Source of the DNA: Pontibaca salina
GTDB lineage: Bacteria > Pseudomonadota > Alphaproteobacteria > Rhodobacterales > Rhodobacteraceae
NCBI RefSeq assembly: GCF_016307205.1
Contig: NZ_JAEIJD010000012.1
Span: 21,118 to 85,117, forward strand
Length of the DNA stretch: 64,000 nt
Reading direction: 5' to 3'
Shown here: piece after piece, positions 28,760 through 35,974 of the stretch
How positions within the stretch are numbered: the stretch's first letter is position 1
Layout: each line of letters opens with the position of its first letter
Position numbers and translations under genes: made by a program
The notes under the pieces: model-generated
Seen by the model: the letters and a program-made list of their open reading frames with translations, nothing else
Database searches by the model: none
What the model was told of the DNA's origin: nothing

Positions 28760-29323
28760 TCACCTCCAGCGGTTAAAGCAGTTCATAAACCGCGCCCAAT
28801 CCTCGGGTGCGCCTTCTGGCGGGTGCCAGTTCCGGGCCTCGATCTGCGCGTCGGAATAGGCGGGCCGGGTGACGGCGCTGATCTCGAACAGATCCGCCGC
28901 CTTGATCGTGCGCACGATCGCCCCGTCCTGGGCCTCGATGCCTTCCCCGCCCGGCCTGACCCGAAAGCCCGGTGACAGGCCCCGGATCAGCCCGGCCTCA
29001 TGCGCTGACAGGAAGTCCCGCGCCCATGTGGTATTCGCGTTGATCGTGGCCTCGATCTCCAACGCATCGTCGGTGTCGCGCAGGGTCAAGGTGCCTGCCG
29101 ATGTTGCGGCCAGCGGTTTATTGTAGTCATGCCCCGACAAGAAATGGATTTCCTCGCGGCGCTCGATGCGATCACCGAAAGCCCGGCTTGCAATGATCTC
29201 TTTGCGGGGCTGCGCACCATCCGACAGCACGGTTTCCCGGCCATAGGGGAAGGTTGCCCGAACGCGGGTTTCCCCGCCCTCGGTGCGCAGTTCCAGCCCG
29301 CCCTGATGCGAACCCCAGAGCAT
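28760..29323 (-). CDS. HK97-family prohead protease
   Basis: A 187-residue serine protease of the herpesvirus-protease-like fold that trims the capsid protein during head maturation. The region FLSGHDYNKPLAATSAGTLT holds the catalytic His-type segment, and LFEISAVTRPAYSDAQIEAR is the typical C-terminal Ser region (EISAVTRPAY). The start codon overlaps the capsid stop by 1 nt (TAATG). It lies between capsid and portal, as in other HK97 modules but with the transcription order inverted. Confidence 0.9.
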   Translation of the reverse strand: MLWGSHQGGLELRTEGGETRVRATFPYGRETVLSDGAQPRKEIIASRAFGDRIERREEIHFLSGHDYNKPLAATSAGTLTLRDTDDALEIEATINANTTWARDFLSAHEAGLIRGLSPGFRVRPGGEGIEAQDGAIVRTIKAADLFEISAVTRPAYSDAQIEARNWHPPEGAPEDWARFMNCFNRWR

Positions 29324-30558
29324 TATGCGCCTGCCAGTCCGGTCAGGATGCGGGTTTGCAGGCCGCGCGGAACCGTAAAGTCAGCCGTGACCAGCCCGGT
29401 CAGAACCAGCGAACCGGACCCGGCGCGGGTGTAGGGGTCGCGGATCAGATCCACGCCGCCATAGATGCCCAGATAGCCCGGCGCGATGCCCTGCACAGTC
29501 GCCGCGATGATAGCGCTTTCCGCCGGGATGACGCTGGAAATGGCGGGGTTGCCGACATGCTTTGTCAGGCGGTCCCATTCGCTTGTTGCGGTGCCGCTGA
29601 TAAGCGCCTCGTCCAGATCGGACCAGATCGCCGGATCGAACGCCAAATTAACCGCGCCGGGGCTGGTGATCGCGTTGGCTTCCATGAAGGCCACGATCTC
29701 GGTGCGGAACGCGCCCCACGTCGCCGCAGCGGTCACGGGGGTGCTTTCAATGCCGTAGGTGCCAGCGCCGGGGATGATGCCCAGAGGCTCGCCCGCTGCG
29801 CCGCTGCCATTGATCACCACGCGGTCAAGTTCGGCCCCGATGGCCGCGTTAAGGTCGCGCCGGATGGCCTGTTCCAGACCCGCGCCGGACTGTTTCAGCG
29901 ATTTGCGGCTGATAACCATCTGCGCGCCGCCGGTGTGATCCGGGGTCAGGCTGCGTTCCTCCGTCTCGAACGGGTTTGCCGCCCCAACGTTGGACAGTTC
30001 GTCCGTCTGCCAGCCAAACACGGCGCCGGACGTGGCGACGGGAAAGGCGACCTCGCCCTGGGCGATGGCGATACGCTGGATGCCCAGACGCTCGGCCACA
30101 GAGCCGGGAAAGATGCGATCGATGATCGGACGGATCAGCTTGGGTTCGGGCAGGTTGGCTGACACGGTTTCGCCCGCGCGGGTTTCCAGCGCCGCATAGG
30201 GAACCGGAATGCCCTGATAGCCGCCCGCGCTGCGCAGTTCGTTGACGATCTCGGCCGTCGCACCGTCCAGCTGGCGGCCTTCGTCCAAGGCGAGCGCGAC
30301 CTGGCGCATCTCGAACCGGCCCATGATCTCGGCCCATTCGCGATCGGACCGGGTTTCCAGTTCATCGCCAGCCTCGCGGCGTTCCTCGTCCTCCGCGATC
30401 AGCGCCGCGCGATACCGGGTTTCATTGGAGCGATATTCGCGATCCAGTTCACCCATCGAACGGATTTCATCTTCGGTGGGATTTTCCTTGCCCGCCAGTT
30501 CGGCAAGGGTTTGGCGGATTTCGCTTTGCCGCCGGGCGATTTCAACTGATTTAAGCAT
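29323..30558 (-). CDS. HK97-family major capsid protein
   Basis: A 411-residue capsid precursor. The N-terminal third (about 1-110) is a charged, coiled-coil-like scaffold segment (RRQSEIRQTLAELAGKENPT, YRAALIAEDEERREAGDELE), expected to be removed by the protease. The HK97 fold follows, with KLIRPIIDRIFPGSVAERLG and FGWQTDEL, then KSLKQSGAGLEQAIRRDLNA, and the C-terminal GYLGIYGGVDLIRDPYTRA. The start at 30558 overlaps the HNH gene by 8 nt; the much longer open frame upstream belongs to that gene's shadow. Confidence 0.93.
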   Translation of the reverse strand: MLKSVEIARRQSEIRQTLAELAGKENPTEDEIRSMGELDREYRSNETRYRAALIAEDEERREAGDELETRSDREWAEIMGRFEMRQVALALDEGRQLDGATAEIVNELRSAGGYQGIPVPYAALETRAGETVSANLPEPKLIRPIIDRIFPGSVAERLGIQRIAIAQGEVAFPVATSGAVFGWQTDELSNVGAANPFETEERSLTPDHTGGAQMVISRKSLKQSGAGLEQAIRRDLNAAIGAELDRVVINGSGAAGEPLGIIPGAGTYGIESTPVTAAATWGAFRTEIVAFMEANAITSPGAVNLAFDPAIWSDLDEALISGTATSEWDRLTKHVGNPAISSVIPAESAIIAATVQGIAPGYLGIYGGVDLIRDPYTRAGSGSLVLTGLVTADFTVPRGLQTRILTGLAGA

Positions 30559-30901
30559 CTTTGATTTCCTTCTGATTGATGCCTCTTTTGCCGGGGTGCT
30601 CAAGCTCCTCGACCATGTTCCGCCACTCTTGGCGGTCCTTTCGGGGCGGGGGATGCCCGCACTCGATCCGTGTTTTTCGGGTGTGGCACCTTGGGCAAAG
30701 CGCCTGAAGGTTGCCGGGGTCATAGGACAGATCCGGGTGCGTCCTGACCGGTTTGATGTGATCCACTTCCAGCCGACCACGGCAGCCGCAGGAACAGCAG
30801 CGATAGCCGTCACGCTCAAGGATTTCGGCGCGCAGAACCTGCCAGCGTTTGGTGCGGGTGACGCGCTTGGAATAGCGATGATGATCACGGCGCACGGTCA
30901 T
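30551..30901 (-). CDS. Phage HNH endonuclease
   Basis: A 116-residue HNH nuclease. The zinc and catalytic set is visible: a cysteine cluster CCSCGC (35-40), LEVDHIKPV with His48, Asn64 in DPGNLQALC and C69-PRC-72 followed by His73 and RKT. Small HNH nucleases of this kind accompany HK97-type terminases and are needed for cohesive-end packaging in some phages. It sits between head closure and capsid with overlaps of 4 and 8 nt, so it is expressed with the head genes. A cos-type packaging mode is inferred. Confidence 0.92.
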   Translation of the reverse strand: MTVRRDHHRYSKRVTRTKRWQVLRAEILERDGYRCCSCGCRGRLEVDHIKPVRTHPDLSYDPGNLQALCPRCHTRKTRIECGHPPPRKDRQEWRNMVEELEHPGKRGINQKEIKDA

Positions 30902-31239
30902 TGATCGGCCCTCGCAACGCAGGTCAGTTCCAGCATCCGGCGACGGCGTTCCGGCGTCTCCTTAATCCCGACGATATTGTAATCGCGGCCCTCGCAGATC
31001 AGCCGGTCTTTCGGGTCCAGATCAGAAGTGAAAGAGTTCCAGCGCACTGTGAACCGCGTTGTGATCGATGCCGACACCTCGGCAGCTTGCCACTTTTCCG
31101 CATCGCTGACGTCGCGCTTGGCGGCAGGGATGGGGTCGCCGTGATCGTGCCATTCCTGGACAGATCCATAACCGTCATCGACCAGGACAGCGCGCCGGAA
31201 TTGCACCCGGCGATCCAGTTTGCCCGCATTCAGAACCAT
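30898..31239 (-). CDS. Phage head closure / head-tail adaptor protein
   Basis: A 113-residue protein with the head-tail-joining (SPP1 gp16 / HK97 gp10-like) pattern: AGKLDRRVQFRR at the N-terminus, DDGYGSVQEW, the central VSASITTRFTVRWN and the C-terminal RDYNIVGIKETPERRRRMLE. It caps the portal-connector stack and presents the platform for a tail. The start at 31239 overlaps the terminase stop by 10 nt. Together with the connector it provides a complete neck, but no tail gene follows. Confidence 0.85.
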   Translation of the reverse strand: MVLNAGKLDRRVQFRRAVLVDDGYGSVQEWHDHGDPIPAAKRDVSDAEKWQAAEVSASITTRFTVRWNSFTSDLDPKDRLICEGRDYNIVGIKETPERRRRMLELTCVARADQ

Positions 31240-33014
31240 TGCATCCTCGCTTTTGCTTGTGGTTGCGCCGCAATCCGCGCGCCCTGGGCCACGGCCAGAA
31301 CCGTTGCCGCTGCCGCATCGATGCGGCCGGTCGATCGCGCCTTGGCGATTTTGATGTTGTTGGCGGGGTCGCGCAGGCAAACCGTGTCCGCGAATGCCGA
31401 GCGCAGCAGCAGCGACGGTTTCGCCTTGATCAGCCCGTCGAACGCGGCGCGGCGGAACCGCTCCGCATCCTCGCCGCCATCACGGAACCCTTGACCGCGC
31501 CAGACCAGCGGTGCGCGGATGCCCGCCCGGCTGAGTGCCTCGCCCAGTTCGGCTTGTTTGTAGCGGTCCATCGTGAGTGCGGCGACGGTTTGGCCCTCGA
31601 CATGGCGCATGACCTCGACCAGCCACGGCGCGACCGGAACCGTGCGATCGCCCAGAACCGTCAATTCGCCCCGGTCGTGCATCTGGACATAGCGACCCGC
31701 TACACCGTCAGCCTGCCCGCGATCCAGAAGGCTGGGCATGCTTGGGAAAGTGCCAAGGCACTCAAGCCGCCCGGTTGCGGGCCAGTAGAACGATGCCGCC
31801 GTCATCGATGCCGAGCCGCCAAGGTCGATACCGATCACGACACCGCCTTCGCGCGGCGGCAAGGCGTCCGTCTCGCATTCCAGCCATTCGTCCAGGGTGA
31901 TCAGCATGTCGCGGGAATCGCCCGAAACGCGCTCATTGCGGTTGTAGAGCCGAAAGCTTGTCAGGCTTGAGCCGCCCCGTGAAATTGCGCGCTTTGCCTG
32001 GGCTTCCAGCCAGTCCATAGAAGCGCCGATGCCGTGCGGCGCGCCGGGGTTGGCGATCAGCAGGCTTTCGTGATCATCGGCAGGCAGGCCGGGGGCGGGG
32101 CGATGCTCCTGAACGTAGGAACCGGGGGCCGGGTCATCGATCCACCGAGAAAACGGGTGTGTGTCGTCGCTGGCGCTGGTGCTGATCAGGAAGGCCCGGC
32201 CATCCCGCTTGCCCAGACCGGACAACAGCGCATGCTCCAATTCGTCGCCGCGATCCAGCGCCCAGTGACCGCGTTCATCCAGGATCGCCATCGTGGGCGC
32301 GCCGCCCAGGGCCGACTTTCCGTCAGCCGCGATCACGCGCAGAATATGCCCGCCGCCATCGCCCTCGAACTCGATTTCGAGACGGGGCGCGCGGCGATAA
32401 ATCAGGTGCCGTTGAAGTTCCAACGGAAGGGTGGCCGCGAAACCGGCGACAAAATCCCAGATGATGCGGCCCTGATCGCGTGTCCGGGCGGCTGCAATGA
32501 TCTCGCGCCGAGGCTGTCGATCCCAGATGCCGATTAGACCGCCGAGCGCCAGACCGGCAGTGATCGCGGACTTGCCGTTGCCGCGTCCGATGCTGAGAAT
32601 GGCGGCGGCTGTGTCGTCTGCCAGCGCGCCTTCGATGAACTGGCGCTGAAAGGGCGCAAGCGAAACCGGTTTTCCGGCGTTCGGACCCTCTGGAATTTTC
32701 AGACTATGCATGAATTGCATGGCTCGCTCGGATGGGGTCGCGTTTTCCGATTCCGCCGCGTGATCGAAAATTGACAACTCTCCTCCCCGGTCCCGCGCGT
32801 GTGTGAAAGTCGCGGCATTGGGACCATTTTCAAAGAGATCGGTCTGATGATGCGATTGAATGGCGGGTTCGACAGGCACTTCGATCGATGGAATGACAGT
32901 GACAGGTGCTGGCGCGGTGTCGCTCTCGGCTTTTGCGTCGACAGGCTTGGCCGCAGCAGGCAGGCGCGATCCGTCTGCCCGTCTCCACTCTCTTGGCTTC
33001 ATTACCTTCGTCAT
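31230..33014 (-). CDS. Phage terminase large subunit
   Basis: A 594-residue packaging motor. The ATPase half has a Walker A-like SIGRGNGKSAITAGLALGG and a Walker B MAILDERGHWALD. The nuclease half begins with the RNase H-like strand VVIGIDLGGSASMTAASF. The first 110 residues are charged and low-complexity and precede the conserved part. The start at 33014 has AGAGAGG about 9 nt before it; the open frame continues a further 148 codons upstream, but that part lies in a structured non-coding region and does not look like protein. No small terminase gene was recognised. Confidence 0.9.
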   Translation of the reverse strand: MTKVMKPREWRRADGSRLPAAAKPVDAKAESDTAPAPVTVIPSIEVPVEPAIQSHHQTDLFENGPNAATFTHARDRGGELSIFDHAAESENATPSERAMQFMHSLKIPEGPNAGKPVSLAPFQRQFIEGALADDTAAAILSIGRGNGKSAITAGLALGGLIGIWDRQPRREIIAAARTRDQGRIIWDFVAGFAATLPLELQRHLIYRRAPRLEIEFEGDGGGHILRVIAADGKSALGGAPTMAILDERGHWALDRGDELEHALLSGLGKRDGRAFLISTSASDDTHPFSRWIDDPAPGSYVQEHRPAPGLPADDHESLLIANPGAPHGIGASMDWLEAQAKRAISRGGSSLTSFRLYNRNERVSGDSRDMLITLDEWLECETDALPPREGGVVIGIDLGGSASMTAASFYWPATGRLECLGTFPSMPSLLDRGQADGVAGRYVQMHDRGELTVLGDRTVPVAPWLVEVMRHVEGQTVAALTMDRYKQAELGEALSRAGIRAPLVWRGQGFRDGGEDAERFRRAAFDGLIKAKPSLLLRSAFADTVCLRDPANNIKIAKARSTGRIDAAAATVLAVAQGARIAAQPQAKARMQWF

Positions 33015-33086
33015 CGTCTTGCCTCTCTCTCTTCTCTCAACCGTTGCTCTTTGCCTCCCCTGCTCAATGGTGAGGTTCGGAGCGAA

Positions 33087-33372
33087 GGGCATAGGACGAC
33101 TGCCCACGCATCGCTGCGCGGCAGTCCCTATGCCCTCTGCGTGTAGTTCCTGCTCAACGGAGCCGGTCCATCGCTTTGGGCCCAACTGGTCGTGCGTTCC
33201 CGCCAGTCGGTTGGGTGCTGCTTGCGACACATGAACGCTGTGCCGGGGATCGGGCCTCACCCTCTCGGACTGCCCCTTGCCTTTGATCCCGCCCATGGTA
33301 GGCTGTTCCCCAGTGGTGCCACCGTCGCTAACCCGAACCGCCACTGTGGCCCTGCGTTGGTGGCGCGCAGGG
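33087..33372. other. Highly structured non-coding stretch upstream of the terminase gene
   Basis: This stretch lies between the 76-residue gene and the terminase start (370 bp) and has no credible gene. Four strong foldbacks follow each other. Hairpin one is at 33087-33135: 9 pairs, internal loop, 5 pairs, bulge, 4 pairs and a GCGA tetraloop on the minus strand. GGGATC pairs with GATCCC (33246-33251 and 33285-33290), with an inner GGGC/GCCC. CAGTGG pairs with CCACTG (33311-33316 and 33341-33346). CCCTGCG pairs with CGCAGGG (33350-33356 and 33366-33372). It could be a structured RNA or the packaging start site. Confidence 0.55.
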
Positions 33373-33382
33373 TCGCCCTTAT

Positions 33383-33613
33383 TCACCTCTCGATTAGTTC
33401 CATTGTCCGGTCGGGTGCGGTGCCCAGTTCGGACACCAGCCGCCGCATGATCTGCCATTGCTTGTCACTGGGTCGCCACGCAGGCCGCTTGCCATGCTTG
33501 GCGATCGACCGGACAAAGCCATTGAGCCATTCATCTGATCCGTCTGCCATCACGCGGCGCACCACGAGGGGCCAGCGGTGGGTCAGGATCTCGTCCAGTT
33601 CATGTTCGGTCAT
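33383..33613 (-). CDS. Small hypothetical phage-head-operon protein
   Basis: A 76-residue basic protein (MTEHELDEILTHRW, then SDEWLNGFVRSIAKHGKRPA and QWQIMRRLVSELG). No domain is recognised. It overlaps the connector stop by 4 nt and is therefore translated with it. Its position where a small terminase is often found makes a packaging role possible, but its sequence does not show a terminase-type helix-turn-helix. Confidence 0.65.
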   Translation of the reverse strand: MTEHELDEILTHRWPLVVRRVMADGSDEWLNGFVRSIAKHGKRPAWRPSDKQWQIMRRLVSELGTAPDRTMELIER

Positions 33614-34155
33614 AGCTGCACCCCTCGATACTTGGCCGCCACACGCGCCATGTGCGGCGAACTGGTGAGGCTCTTGGCATCCATGGGGGACCGCCCGTCA
33701 TAGTGCAGCGCGGCCTGATCCATGATCGCCTGTGCAACGTCCTGTGGAACGTCATCCGCAGTCGCGCCAAACCCGGCGGTATACTCGATCGAGATTTCGC
33801 GCGGGTTGTCGGGATAGTGTAAGTCAAGCCAGTGCAGGTAGGGGCGGCTGCCAACGATCAGTTGAAAGAAAGGGTGCGATCTGCCGTCGATTGTGACGCT
33901 CGGTATGTTGCCCCGGCTGACGGGTCCGATCGGCAGTCGCAGGCCGGGCGTGGCTATGCTTGTGTCCAAGACGGTCACGTTGATCGTCTGGTTCAAAACG
34001 GCGATCTGTGCAGCTTGCTCGACGTCCTCTGTCGCGGCGCGAACCATGCGCTCGATCTCGGCGTCGCTCTCGTATTCCCGGATATGGCCTTTTGCGTGGG
34101 AAAGATCGACGGCCAGTCCCGAAGATAGGTTCGTGCGGCTCGCAAACATTGTCAT
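33610..34155 (-). CDS. Phage head-tail connector protein (gp6-like)
   Basis: A 181-residue protein of the phage connector family (HK97 gp6 / phiE125 gp8-like). Typical features are an N-terminal DLSHAKGHIREYESDAEIER region, the central PIGPVSRGNIPSVTIDGR and the C-terminal ISIEYTAGFGATADDVPQDV with VAQAIMDQAALHYDGR. It forms the ring under the portal. Overlaps of 4 nt with both neighbours place it in the head operon. Confidence 0.85.
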   Translation of the reverse strand: MTMFASRTNLSSGLAVDLSHAKGHIREYESDAEIERMVRAATEDVEQAAQIAVLNQTINVTVLDTSIATPGLRLPIGPVSRGNIPSVTIDGRSHPFFQLIVGSRPYLHWLDLHYPDNPREISIEYTAGFGATADDVPQDVAQAIMDQAALHYDGRSPMDAKSLTSSPHMARVAAKYRGVQL

Positions 34156-34625
34156 GCTGCAATCTCCACTTCACTGATGTGCTGATAAAATCTGGCCTGG
34201 TCTTGTGTGCTCATGGCCTCGTATGCGGCCAAAGCGTATGCCTTGAGTTCGGACCGGTTGGCCCATTCGGCCCAAAGCCGCGCATCGACCATGCCGCCAA
34301 GGAAAGAGGGCGGCGGATCACCAGCGGAACCGATCACGGCCGCCGCTGTCATTTCCGCGTGTTCGTATTCGAGTGAATAGAGGGCCGCGAAGGCCAAGGC
34401 CGCGCGTTCGAGTTCGGTCAGGCGAACCGCTGCCAGCGCGCTGAACTCATACCAAGCATCTTCTGTGCCGAGCGTCAGGCAGAAGCCAAGCACCCGCGAC
34501 ATGCGCTTGTGGTTGGTCTTCATAAGCTGACTGAGGCTCTTGCCGCGCTTAACAGGAACAAGCGCAGAACAGTTTGTGTCAGATTTGTGCCACTCGGCCT
34601 TGCTCGTTCCCGTCTCGTTCTGCAT
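34152..34625 (-). CDS. Hypothetical protein at the start of the head operon
   Basis: The open frame runs up to and through attR, so the real start must be inside the element. Candidates are 34625 (157 residues, MQNETGTSKAEW) and 34523 (123 residues, MKTNHKRMSRVL); neither has a good ribosome-binding site. The conserved-looking part is from LTLGTEDAWYEFSALAAV to the end, largely helical, with no recognised domain. It overlaps the connector by 4 nt and is the first gene of the operon. Confidence 0.6.
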   Translation of the reverse strand: MQNETGTSKAEWHKSDTNCSALVPVKRGKSLSQLMKTNHKRMSRVLGFCLTLGTEDAWYEFSALAAVRLTELERAALAFAALYSLEYEHAEMTAAAVIGSAGDPPPSFLGGMVDARLWAEWANRSELKAYALAAYEAMSTQDQARFYQHISEVEIAA

Positions 34626-34663
34626 GTCACTGCAGGAACCTGCATGGCAAGCCGCTTTGTATG

Positions 34664-34693
34664 TTGCGCTTTTCTTGGGGTTTCCGTTAGTGT
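34664..34693 (+). promoter_or_regulatory. Element-borne promoter candidate for serC
   Basis: TTGCGC (34664-34669), an 18-bp spacer and TAGTGT (34688-34693). The -10-like hexamer ends 3 bp before the att core, exactly as TATCAA does at attL. It could replace the displaced native promoter. The match to consensus is modest. Confidence 0.35.
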
Positions 34694-34695
34694 CG

Positions 34696-34723
34696 ACGTG
34701 GGACACCCTTCCCCAACGAGGGG
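34696..34723 (+). repeat. attR core repeat
   Basis: Right copy of the 28-bp direct repeat, beginning ACGTGGGACACCC and ending CCCCAACGAGGGG; one base differs from attL (T here, C there). Together with the downstream sequence to the serC ATG it forms the complete leader. Confidence 0.85.
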
Positions 34724-34747
34724 CGCTTATCTGGAAGGATAGCAGCA
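34698..34747 (+). promoter_or_regulatory. serC leader RNA motif (probable)
   Basis: Two consecutive hairpins lie directly before serC. The first is CCCC-AACGA-GGGG (34711-34723). The second is GCU(U)AUC paired with GAUAGC around the loop UGGAAG, which holds the GGAAGG ribosome-binding site. An alphaproteobacterial leader called the serC motif, found before serC-serA operons with its last stem over the ribosome-binding site, has this layout. Identification is by position and architecture, recalled rather than searched. It would control translation of serC. Confidence 0.65.
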
Positions 34748-35902
34748 ATGACTATTGCACAACCGGCGACGCGGCCGGCCAATCCGCGTTTTTCTTCTGG
34801 CCCTTGTGCCAAATATCCCGCCTTTGATTTGAATAAACTGGCCGACGCGCCATTGGGCCGCTCGCACCGTGCCGCCATCGGCAAGGACAGGTTGCGTTCG
34901 GCGATCGAGGAAACCCGATCCATTCTCGGGATTCCGGACGATTACCGGGTTGGCATCGTGCCGGCCTCGGATACCGGGGCGTTCGAGATGGCGATGTGGA
35001 ACCTTCTGGGCGAGCGCAAGGTCGAGATGCTGGCCTGGGAAAGCTTCGGCGCGGGCTGGGTCACGGATGTCGTCAAGCAATTGAAGCTCGACGCCAAGGT
35101 CACGACCGCCGATTATGGGCGAATTGTCGATCTGGCCGGGGTCGATTGGGACCGTGACGTTTGTTTCACGTGGAACGGCACGACCTCGGGTGTTCGGGTC
35201 CCCGATGGTGACGTGATCCCGGCGGCTCGGGCCGGGCTGACCCTGTGCGACGCGACCAGCGCCGCCTTCGCGATGGAACTGCCGTGGGACAAGCTCGATG
35301 TGACCACGTTCAGCTGGCAGAAGGTGCTGGGCGGCGAAGCGGCGCATGGAATGCTGATCCTGTCACCGCGCGCGGTCGAGCGCTTGGAAAGCTATACGCC
35401 CCCTTGGCCGCTGCCCAAGATCTTTCGTTTGACCAAGGAGGGTAAGCTGATCGAAGGTGTCTTCGAGGGCATGACAATCAACACGCCGTCGATGTTATGC
35501 GTCGAGGATTACCTGCAGGCGCTTGCTTGGGCGCGTTCGGTCGGCGGGCAGGCGGGGCTGGTCGCGCGGACCAATGCCAGTGCGCGCGCGATCTGGGACT
35601 TTTGCGAGACCCGCGACTGGATCGCCAATCTGGCCGAAGATGTCGCGACCCGCTCGACCACCAGTGTTTGCCTGAAATTCACCGACAACCGGATCAAGGA
35701 CGATGCGGGTTTTGCCAAAGCGGTGGCGAAGCGACTCGAGTCTGAGGGCGTAGGGCTGGATATGGGCGCCTATCGCGACGCCCCGCCGGGCTTGCGGATC
35801 TGGTGCGGCAGCACGGTGGAAACCTCGGATGTTCAGGCGCTGTTGCCCTGGATCGAATGGGCGTTCGAGCAAGAGATCGCGGCGCAATCGATCTCCGCCT
35901 GA
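34748..35902 (+). CDS. serC: Phosphoserine aminotransferase
   Basis: A 384-residue PLP-dependent enzyme converting 3-phosphohydroxypyruvate to phosphoserine, of the alphaproteobacterial (TIGR01365) type. The PLP lysine lies in [18 protein letters not shown] (about residues 185-200), with the preceding [19 protein letters not shown] at 34733-34738 gives a 9-base spacing to the ATG. It is the first gene of the serC-serA operon and begins 24 bp after attR of element 1, so its transcription now depends on DNA inside the element or on read-through. Confidence 0.96.
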   Translation: MTIAQPATRPANPRFSSGPCAKYPAFDLNKLADAPLGRSHRAAIGKDRLRSAIEETRSILGIPDDYRVGIVPASDTGAFEMAMWNLLGERKVEMLAWESFGAGWVTDVVKQLKLDAKVTTADYGRIVDLAGVDWDRDVCFTWNGTTSGVRVPDGDVIPAARAGLTLCDATSAAFAMELPWDKLDVTTFSWQKVLGGEAAHGMLILSPRAVERLESYTPPWPLPKIFRLTKEGKLIEGVFEGMTINTPSMLCVEDYLQALAWARSVGGQAGLVARTNASARAIWDFCETRDWIANLAEDVATRSTTSVCLKFTDNRIKDDAGFAKAVAKRLESEGVGLDMGAYRDAPPGLRIWCGSTVETSDVQALLPWIEWAFEQEIAAQSISA

Positions 35903-35974
35903 GGCGCTGGCGTCAGCCGAAACCATTGGGCGGGGTCGATCCCGCCATTTCCCGCCATTCAAAGGACCACATAT

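Larger units (their letters stand above)
24669..34723. mobile_element. Integrated phage-satellite-like element with a capsid module and no tail genes
   Basis: About 10 kb bounded by a 28-bp direct repeat (24669-24696 and 34696-34723; one mismatch). It contains, from left to right, an integrase, an HTH protein, three small or unknown proteins, a plus-strand ribbon-helix-helix regulator, then portal, protease, capsid, HNH nuclease, head closure, large terminase, a small unknown protein, a head-tail connector and an unknown protein. It contains no tail, tape-measure, lysis or replication gene. This combination resembles capsid-forming phage-inducible islands that use helper-phage tails. A decayed prophage is the main alternative, but every remaining gene is intact and the operon is tightly overlapped. 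Confidence 0.85.

Noticed and set aside
33015..33458. N-terminal extension of the terminase frame (148 codons) or a hidden small terminase gene
   Set aside because: The composition is not protein-like, it overlaps the 76-residue gene, and the DNA folds into strong hairpins. A ribosome-binding site supports the start at 33014.
24669..34723. Gene transfer agent cluster, which is typical for Rhodobacterales
   Set aside because: An integrase, an excisionase-like gene and direct att repeats are present and tail genes are absent. GTA clusters are not flanked by att sites and have tail genes.
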